Position numbers and translations under genes: made by a program. A DNA stretch of 64,000 nucleotides from Lyophyllum atratum (Eukaryota > Basidiomycota > Agaricomycetes > Agaricales > Lyophyllaceae). The notes beneath the pieces were generated by a model that saw nothing but the letters and a program-made list of their open reading frames with translations, was not told where the DNA came from and did no database searches. The stretch is taken from NCBI GenBank assembly GCA_014905825.1, contig JACGCN010000011.1:1302001-1366000 (forward strand). Direction: 5' to 3'. How positions within the stretch are numbered: position 1 is the first letter of the stretch; the number at the start of each line of letters is the position of its first letter. Positions 44,501-55,658 of this stretch are shown piece by piece.

Positions 44501-44632
44501 GATAGTAACGTGGAGGTCATCCAGGGCAGTCTAGACTCGACGCATAGCCGGAGTGTTTTGAGAGATTCGGAGGTACTAGGGATAGAGGATGGGTCTTATG
44601 TTCAAGATATGCGCCAGAAAGGTTATTTTTGA
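41580..44632 (+). CDS. multi-pass membrane protein with long Pro/Ser-rich cytoplasmic tail
   Basis: The ATG at 41580 gives MEAPWDLGLLLYLFSIFATQ, followed by a donor. The next exons are uncertain; a strong acceptor TTTCAACAG precedes 41981. Clear exons then give LQVILLVVPSALEVVFSTS, RRHLWLVAEGWVYFTLALI, AATSFLPIFLYILFMFLFA, VGKLLLLIFIPAIVALNEV, TLWTFFTSLTLALLTAYQAI and LKLGAIETVIGFAAGGFG, about seven helices. From VDSSEDFRDI on, ~530 residues are hydrophilic and Pro/Ser-rich, with EWVPRPASQWAPDSRP and HPIWIPLGQP motifs, ending YVQDMRQKGYF. The layout resembles a receptor with a long signalling tail. No known receptor family is recognised. The 5' exon structure is the weak point. Confidence 0.7.
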
Positions 44633-44966
44633 TCGAGAGACCGTTTTGTATCACCTTTGTAAATATGTACTTTCCTCGAAACATTCTCTGTATTCGCCGA
44701 TTAGCATCCATAGGTGAACATCCCCGCGCTAAGTAGAAGGTGTCCAATTTCTCAGCATACTCGACCCCCAGCTTCTTAGCGTCAAAGTTGACACTTTGTA
44801 CGAAAGCCTGGTATTCAAAGGCGACCGAATGAAGTTGCAACAGTTATTACAAAAAAAATACATAGATGCGGAAACGTACTGGAGACAGACGTTCAGAGCG
44901 CGTTTCTACTGATATCGGTACAGCCTGAAACTCCCATAGGCAAAATGCATGACTAAATAAATCAGG
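44633..44966. other. intergenic between convergent membrane genes
   Basis: A minus-strand open frame (44517-44840) overlaps the previous gene's end. It reads VNFDAKKLGVEYAEKLDTFY, but no start, splice or family support was found. Confidence 0.35.
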
Positions 44967-46578
44967 CTACGTAGGAATTTTATATTCTTCGGCTGTGGCG
45001 TGTGTGCCCGTTGTCTCTGTTTCAGCGCTCGACTGACGGAACATTTTGTGGACCTAGCGAAGTCTTAGATGACCAGCGAAAAAAGTGGTGTTTGCGCAAC
45101 CTACCTCCATACTATGACTCTCACTAATGTGGGTGCGTACGTGTACGCCACCGAACCCCTTGATGTCCCGGTTTTCACGCTTAGGGCAGGTGAGAAGGTT
45201 TTCGCAAGGATGTCAGGATTCCAGGACATACCCTAGGGTCAGATCCCTCCCAGCCGCTCGTTCCATAAGACCTCTTGATCTGGTAAGAGCGAAGCTGATT
45301 TCTCGCGTTGAGGGTCCACATCATCGAGAAGGCATATAATTTTGGCAGGCTCTGGTTGAAGGCCGATGAGATGAGCTTGTTGTCACCAGTGTATACTTGA
45401 GAAAATATCAAGTTGAACATGGCGCTACGGGATCGAAATTAGTGTTGAACTTGATTCGCACATTAATACTTGTACCATAGTGCAGCAGGAGCAGCAGTTT
45501 GAAATGTGAGCCGCACGAGAGCGTTAAGAAGGCCCACTGTCCTGAATGCTGGCTGTCAGGCATGACTTTAGCGCAAAGAAAGATGGGTGCACAGACTGCG
45601 GTAGTAGGTCCTTCCTAGAGCGAAGCAAGAAGTAGGCGGTTGTTAAGGTGATCAGCAAATCTCCAGCTGTGAATAAGGTGTGAGGGGTAACGTGAGGCAG
45701 CGCGATGCTCGTCTAACATACCGAAGACGGAGCTAAGATGCGCAGCAACTGCAGAAATTGGTGAGTAAAGCACCAAGAGATAATCACTACGTACACCAAG
45801 TCGCAATGTTCGGGCCAGCCTCAACACCTTTCGAGATATAGTAAGTCTACATCATCAGCATCACCTTACTCTGATCAACTTGGGACGATGCGACACACTC
45901 ACCGCAAGGCAGATCGAAATGTAGGCAAATAACAGCACAGCAACAATGGGAACTATAACCCAAGCCTTCTGGCCAGAAATAATCCATAGGCGGTAGCAAA
46001 AGAAAGCCTGTACATAGATTCCAATGGTTGCCACCTAGATTATCGTGTATCAGAGCAACTGATAGCTAGCGTCGTCGACGAGAGGCTTACCATAATCCCG
46101 CTGGACGTCAACCACCATGCGGTATAATTGAGTAAGATCGCACCATTCAAGTCCTTGAAATGAATGATAAAAAGGACCCATGAGGATGCGCTGAAATGCG
46201 TAGATCATTATCACTGAGCAGGAGAGAGAAAAAGAAGCGACTCACAAGGAATGAATGGACTTGAGAGTCGTCAGGAGAAGCAGACCTGCAACCGCCAAGC
46301 GAGTTACGAGCTTGTCGGAGTCGGAGTATTGCTCAAAGTAATGGCTGAACTGCAAGCCTAATGCTTTGGACGACTCGTTAAACAAAGCGCGGCGTCCACG
46401 GGCTTACCTGACAGAACAAGACGCCCTGCAGTAGAACATCTAGAAAGCAGCCTATCAGCTATGAATCGTACTGTTAGTTGTTTAATTCTGCATATCATTG
46501 AATAGGACGGACCCAAGGCCCAAGGATGAAAACGGCCAATTGCAGCTCTTCATGGGTCAATGGAGAATCCACGGCCAT
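44967..46578 (-). CDS. DUF6534-like seven-helix membrane protein
   Basis: Agaricomycete-specific receptor-like membrane family of unknown function. The ATG at 46578 begins MAVDSPLTHEELQLAVFILG. Exon 1 ends GPW at 46513; after a 54-bp intron comes LIGCFLDVLLQGVLFCQ (helix 1). Further exons give FSHYFEQYSDSDKLVTRLAV-AGLLLLTTLKSIHSL, HFKDLNGAILLNYTAWWLTS, ATIGIYVQAFFCYRLWIIS, WVIVPIVAVLLFAYISICLA, VGLLNALVRLTFQTAAPAAL, and the signature end LYAFSMMWTLNARNQL. The cytoplasmic tail (RDIKGFGGVHVRTHISESHS, then VHKMFRQSSAETETTGTHAT) finishes at 44967. The order and the LNAR motif match the family closely. At least eight exons. Ligand and function are unknown. Confidence 0.85.
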
Positions 46579-47745
46579 TTCATCGCCTTCTACGACAATT
46601 CTCGGCCTTATAACTGTCGCTGTGGCACCTGTCAGGAGCGTATCTCGCACGGTCTCGAGAAATGGCAAGTCGGGGAGGGGCTCGGGAACGAAGGTAAATC
46701 GATATCAAGAAAAGGAAGCTCCGGACCTGGGAGTTGGAAGTTTGTTGAGTGGGAACGCTCCCAGTGGTCGGTGACATTTGAATTTGATTGCTGACCAAGG
46801 TTGTGAACACCTCCCACCACTCGTATCACACAGAGGGACGACCCTCGATGCAGGAAGTACCTACCCGACAAAATTCCGTTCAAGTCGCACACGTAAGTTT
46901 TGGCAGTACTTAGGGCATAAGGCTCCCCTGCGATTTGTGAGCTAGGGCAGCAAAAGCAGTAAGCAGAGTCTAAGCAAACCAAAGGACAAAGAATTTTGGG
47001 TGCTCAGACAGATATAGTAACCCCATGGGTAATAGAGTACGAAGATTCACTATTATGGTCAAAGAGGGTATCCCCGGTTTCGAAGGCAATATATTCTCCG
47101 ACACGCAGGTGGGAAGTGTGGCAAAAAGTGCTTTACACTTGGATGATGAAGTCATGAAGTTGAGACGGTAGAGAACGTGTTCGTCCAAATACGCCGGCGC
47201 AAGGTGCCGTTAAACAGGTACAAAAAGCTCCAAGGATCCAGGAAGCAACGTTCCAGCGAAGAACGAGTACATACCAGCCTGACAGCGATGTGATTAGATA
47301 TCACGAGGCAAGCAACTTGAAAGTGATTCGGTCGATCTTTCTGAGAGGCTGCCAACAGGTCACCTGGTATGGAGCCCGCTCGCCACTACCACGTCATTGA
47401 AAGCGCTCGGGTTCTGGGATGCTATCCTGCAAATGAAGACAGTTGAGATACAATCCGACTCACGCACACTTGCAATGTTGAGCGAGCGAACTGTACCCAC
47501 CTTTGTCACCAATGAAGTCGTCCACCAAGCATGAAGGAACATTGTCGGGTATTCGTGGACTTCGAAGGACCGTAGCGGCACCGAAGGAAGTAGCCCGTGG
47601 GTAAAAATCGAGAGAAGGAAGTCTTTTGATAATTCAGATAATTCAGAAGATAAAATATGGGCACGTCGTCTGCAATCGAGAACGCCAGCAAAAGGAATGC
47701 ATGGAGCCATGTCACAGGGTCCAAAGCCATAACGGTCATTCAGCT
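46579..47745 (-). pseudogene. possible relic of a second DUF6534-like gene
   Basis: Minus-strand fragments upstream of the intact gene look related but do not form a gene. SFEVHEYPTMFLHAWWTTSL (about 47505-47575) aligns loosely with FKDLNGAILLNYTAWWLTSS of the neighbour and ends at a GTGGGT donor. Downstream pieces such as LTIIVNLRTLLPMGLLYL are hydrophobic but frame-shifted. No full set of exons can be assembled. A chance likeness is possible. Confidence 0.3.
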
Positions 47746-49107
47746 CGGCCCTGCTCGTTTAGGCCCAGCTGCTGTAGGCTTAGGTAGGCTTAGGTTCGTA
47801 AATTCGTTAAAGCCTGAGCCCTGGCAAGGATCCGTACATATTACGCGCTAAATTGAACAAGCACCTTGGAATGCTGACCTGCTTACTGGCGAGAATCCTG
47901 CGATGCAACAGAAGGCGAAGCGACAAGGCCGATTTTGGGAGTTTATGAGAGGATTCAAGCTATTGTTTCGCCTTTGGGTCCAGCACCAGGGGGCAAGAAG
48001 AGAACGGAGGAGGATCGTTCGTGTTGGTGAGAGGCGATCAGACAATCAATTCTTGCCGCCGCAGTGCCGCTATCGGTGTTGTCCGGTTGAAAAACGCGAG
48101 CAAACAATGTCATTTATTCAGATCCTTCCGTCAACGTGATGAAGGAGGGCGAGCATCGCGGGTTTAAGGATCCCTGTCACCGGCACCTCTTCACCACCAG
48201 CTGAAAGAATAGAAGACTCTGATGATCAGGTCTTTAGTATGTACCCGAAACGCTGCCGATACGAGAAGGCTTATCTCCAAGTGACCATCGACCTATTGAC
48301 AACCTGGTGATAGCCTTCGCGGTTTATATAGATGTCGCCACATCAATTTCAAGTCTTCCACAGAGTATGATCGAAGGTGCACTGGCTTTTGGACCCTTTA
48401 CACATCATGTGAATTTCCGCAAGTTCTATTCTCTACCATGAAGGGGACTTATTCCTCCACTTGTTGTGGAAATCTTTCTTTCCCCAGCATGGGAATACAC
48501 GTGAAAGGAAGAGCGGGAAAAGAGGCCGTGAGGTTTAGCCTGACCACCGATTTACATAGAGAAGAAATCAAGGATATGCGACCGTCGGAGGGGGGTGGTT
48601 TTAGTTTGTGATTCCTTATGTCGGGTCGCAAGTCCGCCGAGGGCAGAAAAGCGAGCATGACAGCGCACTCATCACACCGTTCCGCAGGTATGTATAATAC
48701 CTAGGCTCGAGGCTGAGAAGCCGATCAGCGGTCAGGACTGGTTAAATGGATGATACGAAGAGAAATTTACAGTCAGTTCAACACTTGTATCTCTCCCTGT
48801 TGAGACACATGATGCAGGAGCAAGTAGAGGTCATATGTCGTAAAGTAGATCGTGATTATGATACATTAAGCTGCAGGTCTGAGCATGAGCAATGATGAGT
48901 TTTCCAAGAATAAAATCACTTACAATGTAGAGAGGTAAAACATCGGCGTTAATATATACAACTGCTCGAGATAAGGAGGGATGGCTACAGTGGGAGGTGA
49001 CGAGAATAGTGTTAAGAAGGATATCATGCCGCAACGTATGAGGCATCTGACTAGTCTGTCAGGGGTATATCCGGGAAGTGGGGATCAACGATTGCGGACA
49101 AAGTGAG
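47746..49107. other. intergenic, no gene seen
   Basis: 1.3 kb of short open frames. A TAGGCTTAGG doublet near 47772-47791 is only two units long. Confidence 0.4.
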
Positions 49108-50583
49108 CTAATGACTCCCTGTCATCGTCTCGTGATAATGGCCCCCCTGGAAGAGGTGAGTCCATGAACCTTCCGGATGGCGGCTGCATTTGCGTCGCCG
49201 AAATTGACTGGCTGCTTGATGATGTGGGATTATCGATGTATATTTCCGACGGCGTTCCTGTGACCGTTGGCGGATTCGGTCCAGAGGTCTCATCTCGGAA
49301 GAAAGAAGCGCTGGGTCGTCGAGATCCTGAGATCCGGGGCGCAGACGCTGCCCCAGCATGAGCGTCTGCGCGCGGCAGTTTTTTGACTGCGAATCTGAAT
49401 GGAATGGCGAGGTGATGGACGCGAGGGAAAACGGCGAGCTTTTTGCCGCCGATGATATCGGAGACTTATCATTATGAGGGGGTCGCGTAGAAGAAGTGGT
49501 TTGAGCAGGTGACGCAATGGTCGCGCTTTGATGGTGGCGAGATGGGGTCTGGGTATCGTCGGGTTTGATGAAGCGTTGCGGACCCTGGGATTGTGCGTTC
49601 AGATGGTAAGGCTGCGATGCAGGTATCATCGGTTGATACGGAAGTGGACCTGTGCCAGTGAATGACGGCACAGCCTCTGAGGCCGCCCCTGGAACACCTG
49701 GTGGAATACCCATTTGGTAATAAGAATGCATTGGCGTCGCTGCTTGTAGACGTTGCACCTGTTCAAAGAGTTCGTCGTAGCGTGCCTTTAAGTCGTCAAA
49801 CTCAGTTCGAGTGACATATTTCTCGCTATTGGATAAAATTACCCATCCTTAGTCGAGGTTCGGGAGGATGAACTGTCAGTATAACTTACACAGGCTCGAC
49901 GACATGCCATTGGCATCTTGATTGCTCTCCTCGACGTGTACATGGTGCACAAGGTTGGGTTCTAAAACGAGAACAGAGTTTTGTCAATCATTGGCAGATG
50001 TAGAATATTGAGTAACCGCGAAACCTATCGCATTTTATCTTCCGCCTTTTACACTCTGAGGGCGCCACGTTCCCGCGTGATATGGATCACAAAGTCAGTT
50101 TAAACGAAGCCGGGCATGTTGAATGTCACGAAGATAACGGAAGTGATTTGGACAGAAAGACGGGGAATCAACGCCATGACCGCATAAAGCACATAGTCGT
50201 TACCCACCAGTGCAACTCAAAGCCTGCCTGCGCCTCTTCTTCTTCGGCGGCCCGCGCGATGTCTCCAAGTCATCCGCGTCAGAATCGACTCCAAACATCT
50301 CTGAGCTCTTCCGCGGTCCCAAAACAGACTGATCTGGCAGGCTAGAGTGGGTCACGAACTGCGAAGGCGTTGGGTACATGTAGCTCGGACCCTCTCCTGA
50401 GCTTGAGTGATGCTGCGATAAACCGGAAGGCGGCAGATATGGATGCAGCTGGCGTATAGAAGGCAGAGAGGGCTGTGAGCTGTAGCTGGGCTGTATGGGA
50501 TCCGAACTGGATGGCGTCATTCCGCTACGCGTGGAACCCCGAGGACTAGCAACAGATCCAGTGGGCTGCCTAGGAGGATCCAT
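49108..50583 (-). CDS. Zn2Cys6 fungal transcription factor
   Basis: A binuclear zinc-cluster DNA-binding protein. The ATG at 50583 gives MDPPRQPTGSVASPRGSTRS; an in-frame ATG also exists at 50661. After a Pro/Ser-rich head comes the basic PPKKKRRRQALSC. The cluster is spread over three exons: ALSCT, then ECKRRKIKCDR (acceptor CCCTCAG), then NQPCAPCTRRGEQSRCQW. All six cysteines are present with C-x2-C-x6-C spacing. The following YVTRTEFDDLKARYDELFEQ and VQRLQA is a short coiled coil for dimerisation. The C-terminal region is Gln/Ser/Pro-rich and contains LMLGQRLRPGSQDLDDPALL. The gene ends at 49108 or slightly differently if a last intron exists. No fungal-specific middle homology domain is visible, so it is a short-form member. 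Its targets are unknown. Confidence 0.87.
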
Positions 50584-50661
50584 GAACAGCAAGAAGCGTC
50601 TCGTCAATACCAGGTCATAGCCAGGGAGGACGTGTAGGGGACGGAGGAACGCTGTAGCCAC

Positions 50662-52472
50662 GGGTTTGTTCTTATGGATATACTAAAGTCATCCTCCAAT
50701 AAGGTACCATCTCAAAGAAGGATAGTGGATTTTGCTTGTGGCACTGGTAGATATTTCCATAACGATGGCATTAGCTTTCCGAAACGGTAATCAGTATGTA
50801 ACATCATTTAAATGCAAACCAGGGCATCTGTGACGGTGATACGGCGCGAGGTATGGCACGGACAAATTATCAATCTAGGCAAGGTATTGATCAGGTTAGA
50901 TGGCCATCGATATCTATGTTACTGACCACGCACCTACGTTAGATCGCTGCGGTGATGCACATCCCATGAGTGGTCCCGTGGAAGATTCACCTGATCAGGT
51001 CTCCAAATTGGCAAGGGCGGCCGAATTTCTCTGAGATTCGTCTTGAAGCGTCATAACTCGTGAACAGCGAGGAAGACGCCAAAAAATAAAGTTTTTGAGA
51101 TTTGTTTCGGTTGGTCTGCCGTCGCAGCCATCCAGATCCGCTATGTCCGGTATCACTTGCCTTTCTGAGATATTATCCGACACTGCTCACTGGACAGGCA
51201 GGTACCACCGGAACTCTCGTCATCTATCGCTTATTCTTTAGATGTATCTCCAATGTTTTTCCCGCAAAGCTCCCATTTATGGGCACTTCACTCGGTGATG
51301 CTTCTGAAAGTCTTGTCTGACTTGAACAGGCCGATTCTTGAATAGACCTCCAATTGCATATAGGCAACAGACCTCATTGTATACCCATGCTCGCACGAGG
51401 CGGTCGCCCTGCATCTCATCTCGATGACAAGGTGAATTTATACAAGTACGGATGTCTCCCTTTCGGGGCGGAGTCATGATTTACCCATGTGTCACAGGCA
51501 ACGCGACAGGTTGCCACATACACTCTGCAGATCCTAACGGTAGTAATTTGCCGTCCATGCATTAGGTTCTCTTCGCCGTTGAATTGCTTTTTGGTACGAT
51601 CTCCGAGCATCCTGGATGAGGAATGGTTCTTGTCGCATGGTAACACCTGTCACCTAGTCCATTAAAAGATATTGTCAGGAAGATGTTTCGTCCCGGATGT
51701 TGGTGCTGAGGTAGCGCAATCTCCGAGTTATGCTTCCTCCTGGCCACCCACGTCACAGGGTATAGGCAAGGCTAAAGGCACTCACCTGTCATGCGCTGAC
51801 TTCTCAAGCTTCCCCCGACGTAGCTCGCGTATATGTGTGGACCCTGCGCGCTCCATCTTGTATTGTTCAATATACATGTGAAAGCCATAACGAACCGTGA
51901 ATTTACAAATAGATTGCTCATTCCGAGGGACTCCGAATTTGAAGGAGTACAGTGAGGATGCGTGTCACCAAAGGGTCGTGCATCCTCGACCTCGAGTAGA
52001 TTGCTCCCGTCGACAAAAGCGAAAATGATGCAAGCGACCTTCAGGATTGATTGAATATGGAGCTAATCCCCAAGCGTGGCCCCTAGTCCGGAAAACGCCA
52101 CTGGTGTACGAAAGGGGCGTCGACGTTGCCGTGATGAAAACCCTTTGGAAAGCGTGTGCATCCTCAGCCTGGCCAGATGGGACCTACTTAATTAGCCACA
52201 AAATCAGAAATAATGATGCGCCCCGTTCGAGAGCTCACCGATGGTACCTCAGCTTTCTACCCACATGCACGGTATAGCCTTCGCGAAGACATTCTGACGA
52301 GTCAAAGAGATGAGAGTTTAATGGTGCCCCGGTGAAGCCTCGAAGGCTAGTAGGTGGAAAGAAAGGAAAGATTTCAAGCTCCGAAACCATTTGGTACTAC
52401 CTGCCTACAACGACCACAAGCTTGCAGAGGGGCCTTTCCTAGCGCCTTTTACCATCTTCCGGAAGGCCCTAC
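50662..52472. other. 1.8 kb gene-poor region
   Basis: No coding frame with family likeness or a convincing splice pattern was found on either strand. Confidence 0.45.
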
Positions 52473-53384
52473 ATGACAATTGCATATGAGGCACCGAGTA
52501 TCCCACTCCTCTTCACAGTTTCTTCATACATCTACCTCCTAAATGTTGCAGAGTCTTTGCTCTCGTCGACTATCAATGCTGGACTTATCGGATCTTTGGC
52601 ACTTGGAATTATTTTCGGTCCAGAAGCGTCCAACATACTACCGGAAGACATACAAAAAACTTTTGTGATCATCGGCTACATTGGCCTCCTTCTGATCGTC
52701 TTTGAAGCAGGGTTATCCACCGACATCGCCCTCCTTTACACCAACATCCTCCTCTCCTCCATCATAGCGCTTTCTGGAGTTATTTTCCCTATAGCATTTT
52801 CTATATTTCTACTCTCATATGGCTACGGCTATACTCTAATGCAAGCATTTGCAGCAGGCGCTGCATTATGTTCAACGTCTCTCGGCACAACACTTGCCTT
52901 ACTTCGTCCTGAGGTAAGGCAAACAAGGACCGGGGCGATCATACTGAGTGCCGCACTGTTGGACGATATCACTGGCCTTGTTTTCGCTGCAATAATTCCG
53001 AATCTCCCGTCTGAAGTGTCCAATTCATCCGGTATCATAACGTGGTATATAGTGGCCCGTCCTGTCTTGGTTTCGTTGGGTTTCGGCTTCGGCACACCAC
53101 TAGCGGCCGTCCTCGCGCATAAATTTCTGCTTCTGGCCACCCCATCTTTTCGGAGAAAATATATATACACCGGGTATACACAATTATTTTTTATTGCCTC
53201 CACGCTATCAGGTTTCGTTGCCGGAGCCAAGTATGCAGGAACCTCCGAGCTATTCGGCGCATACCTTGCAGGTGCTTTCCTGGCACATCTCTTCCCCACC
53301 CCAATGGGAACTTCCACGTGTGTAACCTCCGTGATGGCACATCACAATACAGCTGACCTCCTTCATACCCCGGGCTCAGCATAG
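52473..53384 (+). CDS. CPA2-type K+/Na+-H+ antiporter, truncated at the 3' end
   Basis: Intronless frame of 303 residues. It starts MTIAYEAPSIPLLFTVSSYI, the usual N-terminus of the fungal Kha1-like family, and runs through LGIIFGPEASNILPEDIQ, GYIGLLLIVFEAGLSTDI, GYTLMQAFAAGAALCSTSLG-TTLALL, AALLDDITGLVFAAIIPNL (with the DD ion-binding pair) and FVAGAKYAGTSELFGAYLAG-AFLAHLF. At about residue 275 the conservation ends abruptly with a short unrelated tail. The remaining helices and C-terminal part expected for a 450+ residue protein are not found downstream. The following DNA contains only a possible vestige (ADVVWSARAFFPDV, about 53448-53490) that stops soon. The product is probably not a working exchanger. 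Confidence 0.78.
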   Translation: MTIAYEAPSIPLLFTVSSYIYLLNVAESLLSSTINAGLIGSLALGIIFGPEASNILPEDIQKTFVIIGYIGLLLIVFEAGLSTDIALLYTNILLSSIIALSGVIFPIAFSIFLLSYGYGYTLMQAFAAGAALCSTSLGTTLALLRPEVRQTRTGAIILSAALLDDITGLVFAAIIPNLPSEVSNSSGIITWYIVARPVLVSLGFGFGTPLAAVLAHKFLLLATPSFRRKYIYTGYTQLFFIASTLSGFVAGAKYAGTSELFGAYLAGAFLAHLFPTPMGTSTCVTSVMAHHNTADLLHTPGSA

Positions 53385-54773
53385 GTCTACAAGCCGTTAT
53401 CGCACAACGACACCCTCGATGAGAAGACCACACCACTCACCACTCCAGCCGACGTCGTGTGGAGCGCACGCGCATTCTTTCCCGACGTCACGCAAGGACA
53501 CGTAACCTAGCTTTTCGACGATGGGCAGGGCGGAATGGTGGGATAAAGGGCTTCATATTCGGGGCTAGTCTACGACAACGGGTACGTGCTACTAGTACAG
53601 GGGGTAAATACATCGAGAGGTGCTAACGGTACTCTGTCTTAGTATACTAGGCTCGATGGACGTCGCAGGGGTCAGTGTGCCGTGCACGCTGTCGGCGGGC
53701 GTGATAGACGGGCACACGACGGCGTGGGCTGACCTTTCGGTTCGGGAGCGGTATCGTTCGAGCGGGTGACGGCGAATATGTACGGGGGCACTGTGCAGCT
53801 CTGCTCGTCGCGAACTTATGTGCGAGTATACTGTGTTACTGATACACGGTGAGCGGAGACGCGTGATCAACGAGGTAACGAGTAATTCTACGGGGCGGTC
53901 TTCGTCATGCAGTAGGGACAGCCCACCACAACAAAAACAACGTTCTCGTGGTGCGGACGAACTCTACACGCATACACAACGGCGGCGGGCGCAGTACCGC
54001 TCCCACCAGCATGAGAGCCGCATCTCCAAACATACTAACCTGGAATACAGCACACTCGCCAACTCAGCAACTATCAAGACGTGCGCCAACGGAACGGGGG
54101 CTTATCAAGCCACATATCGGGAAGGACAGACGTGTTATCGCGGTGCTACGCACCACTCCGCCTCAGCACACGATGCCTGAAGAGCAGGGGGCGTGGTGCC
54201 GCTCGCCGCGGGGCCGAAATCCCAGAAATTCTGAAGAGAAAACGACGGATTTCGAGCATTAGCGGTGTAAGGTTTGGATGGAATAAAAAGCGTGAACGTA
54301 CCAGGTAATCGTCCCGAAACGACGGATACGGCGGACGTGCCAATTGAGATGGGGTGTACGGCCGAAGTATCTGGGAATTCACGTGTAAGCGACATGTCAG
54401 GAGGATTCAAATTAAGTTGCGAACCGAGTATTGACGTGCTTGCGTACCGCTCCAAACGGCGTACTAACGGATAATTTGCCTTCGAGAAAGGGAAGTGTGG
54501 TGCCGCTCGACGTGTGGCCGATGCATTTGCGCATTCACGATGTTGTCAGGCTGGAATTCGGGATTGTGAGCGCGTTGTATGGGAGGGAAGGATGTAAGAT
54601 GTACTTACCTCGTCAGGTCGTCATGGTGCGCGTTGTTCTACAATGCCAGCTCAGTGACAGCTACGAGCGGGAGGAAGGAACTCACGAGTCGCGAGAGGGC
54701 TGAAGAGAAAGTGGTGTAATTCTAGGGCAACTCGACCTGGTCAGCAATGGATAGGACAGTGAAGGAGAGGTTA
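53385..54773. other. gene-poor region after the truncated antiporter
   Basis: Open frames overlap in several phases without family likeness. GTGGTGCCGCTCG occurs twice (about 54195 and 54499), a short repeat. Confidence 0.4.
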
Positions 54774-55179
54774 GCGGCTATCGCAGGCGGCGGGCTCGTC
54801 GGTGCTCGTGTACCTCTCTGCGCTGCTGTCGAGGACGGGCGCGGGGAAGGCTGGTGCTGGTGCTGGTGCGCCACCGTGGTGTTGGGATCCTCGCCTCGAG
54901 CGGAGGAGACGCTGAACGTGGAGTGTGATTGGTGGAGGTGGGAGTGAGCGGGGAGGGTGTCGGTGCGGTGGATGGGGCCGTGGTGGGGCTGGGTCTGGGA
55001 TTGCAATCGCGAATGTGGGCGTTGTTGTTGAAGCTGCTGAGCCATCTGTTGCGCCTGCGCCTGTGCCTGTGCTTGTGCTTGAGCCTGCGCCTGCGCCTGA
55101 TTTTCAAGTGTACCGCGTCGTTCGACACGTTTCATTTTCTTGCGGCATCTAAACGCGGGGATGGTTAATCCTCAATTAC
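54774..55179 (-). pseudogene. partial duplicate of a GATA-like gene exon
   Basis: About 406 bp nearly identical, in the same orientation, to 58892-59308 inside the GATA-like zinc-finger gene. The copy starts in mid-exon and ends in the neighbouring intron (common end AATTAC), so it has KKMKRVERRGTLENQ.. and the Ala-Gln run but lacks the rest of the finger. Differences are scattered substitutions plus indels of a few codons in the Gln/His repeats (QHQHQ shorter here, an extra AQ unit). Left of 54774 the sequence is unrelated. It cannot be a functional zinc-finger gene. Confidence 0.88.
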
Positions 55180-55189
55180 TGTGCAGCAT

Positions 55190-55574
55190 GGTACAGGAGG
55201 AGTTACACACCCGGAGAATGGATATCAAATACCGTGATTTCCCTCATGCGCTGTTCAGCTGCGAGGCCATCCTGTCCAACGAGATGATTGTAAGATTGTC
55301 GTCTGTAGGGCCAATCGAGTCGCGACGAGATCTATCAGCAAAATTGTCCAGTGAATGGGGGTGGGAAGACACTTACGGAGACGAGCTCTTTGTGCGCATC
55401 TCAAGCCTCGACATACCACCTGTGGTACATCTTCCAACAAAAGCGCGCCAGGCGGGGGTGAAAAGAAAGGTGGTCGACGTGGCAGATGAGGGAGTGGTGG
55501 GAAGAAAGAAGCCTGTGACAGAGACGGCCATGTTAACTCCATCCATCACATTAACTCCTGCTACGCGAGTCTAA
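55190..55574 (+). CDS. possible fragment of a helicase-type or mobile-element protein
   Basis: An open frame beginning around MVQEELHTRRMDIKYRDFP, with FSCEAILSNEMIVRLSSVGP, GWEDTYGDELFVRISSL, and a basic end GVKRKVVDVADEG. The sequence order (ILS-[ND]-x2-I-x3-SVG, W-x3-YG-EL) reminds me of the extreme C-terminus of RecQ-like helicase ORFs common in Agaricomycete genomes, but I cannot confirm it. It abuts the duplicated GATA exon directly. If so, it is a 3' fragment without its helicase core. Confidence 0.3.
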
Positions 55575-55658
55575 CGTGCATGCATCACCAACACCACGAG
55601 GCTTCAACGTTGTTCGTCGGTCCATATTTAACACCTGCTTGCCTGTCGCCCCTTTGCA

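Noticed and set aside
47770..47795. TAGGCTTAGGTAGGCTTAGG, telomere-like
   Set aside because: Only two imperfect units and no array, so not a telomere.
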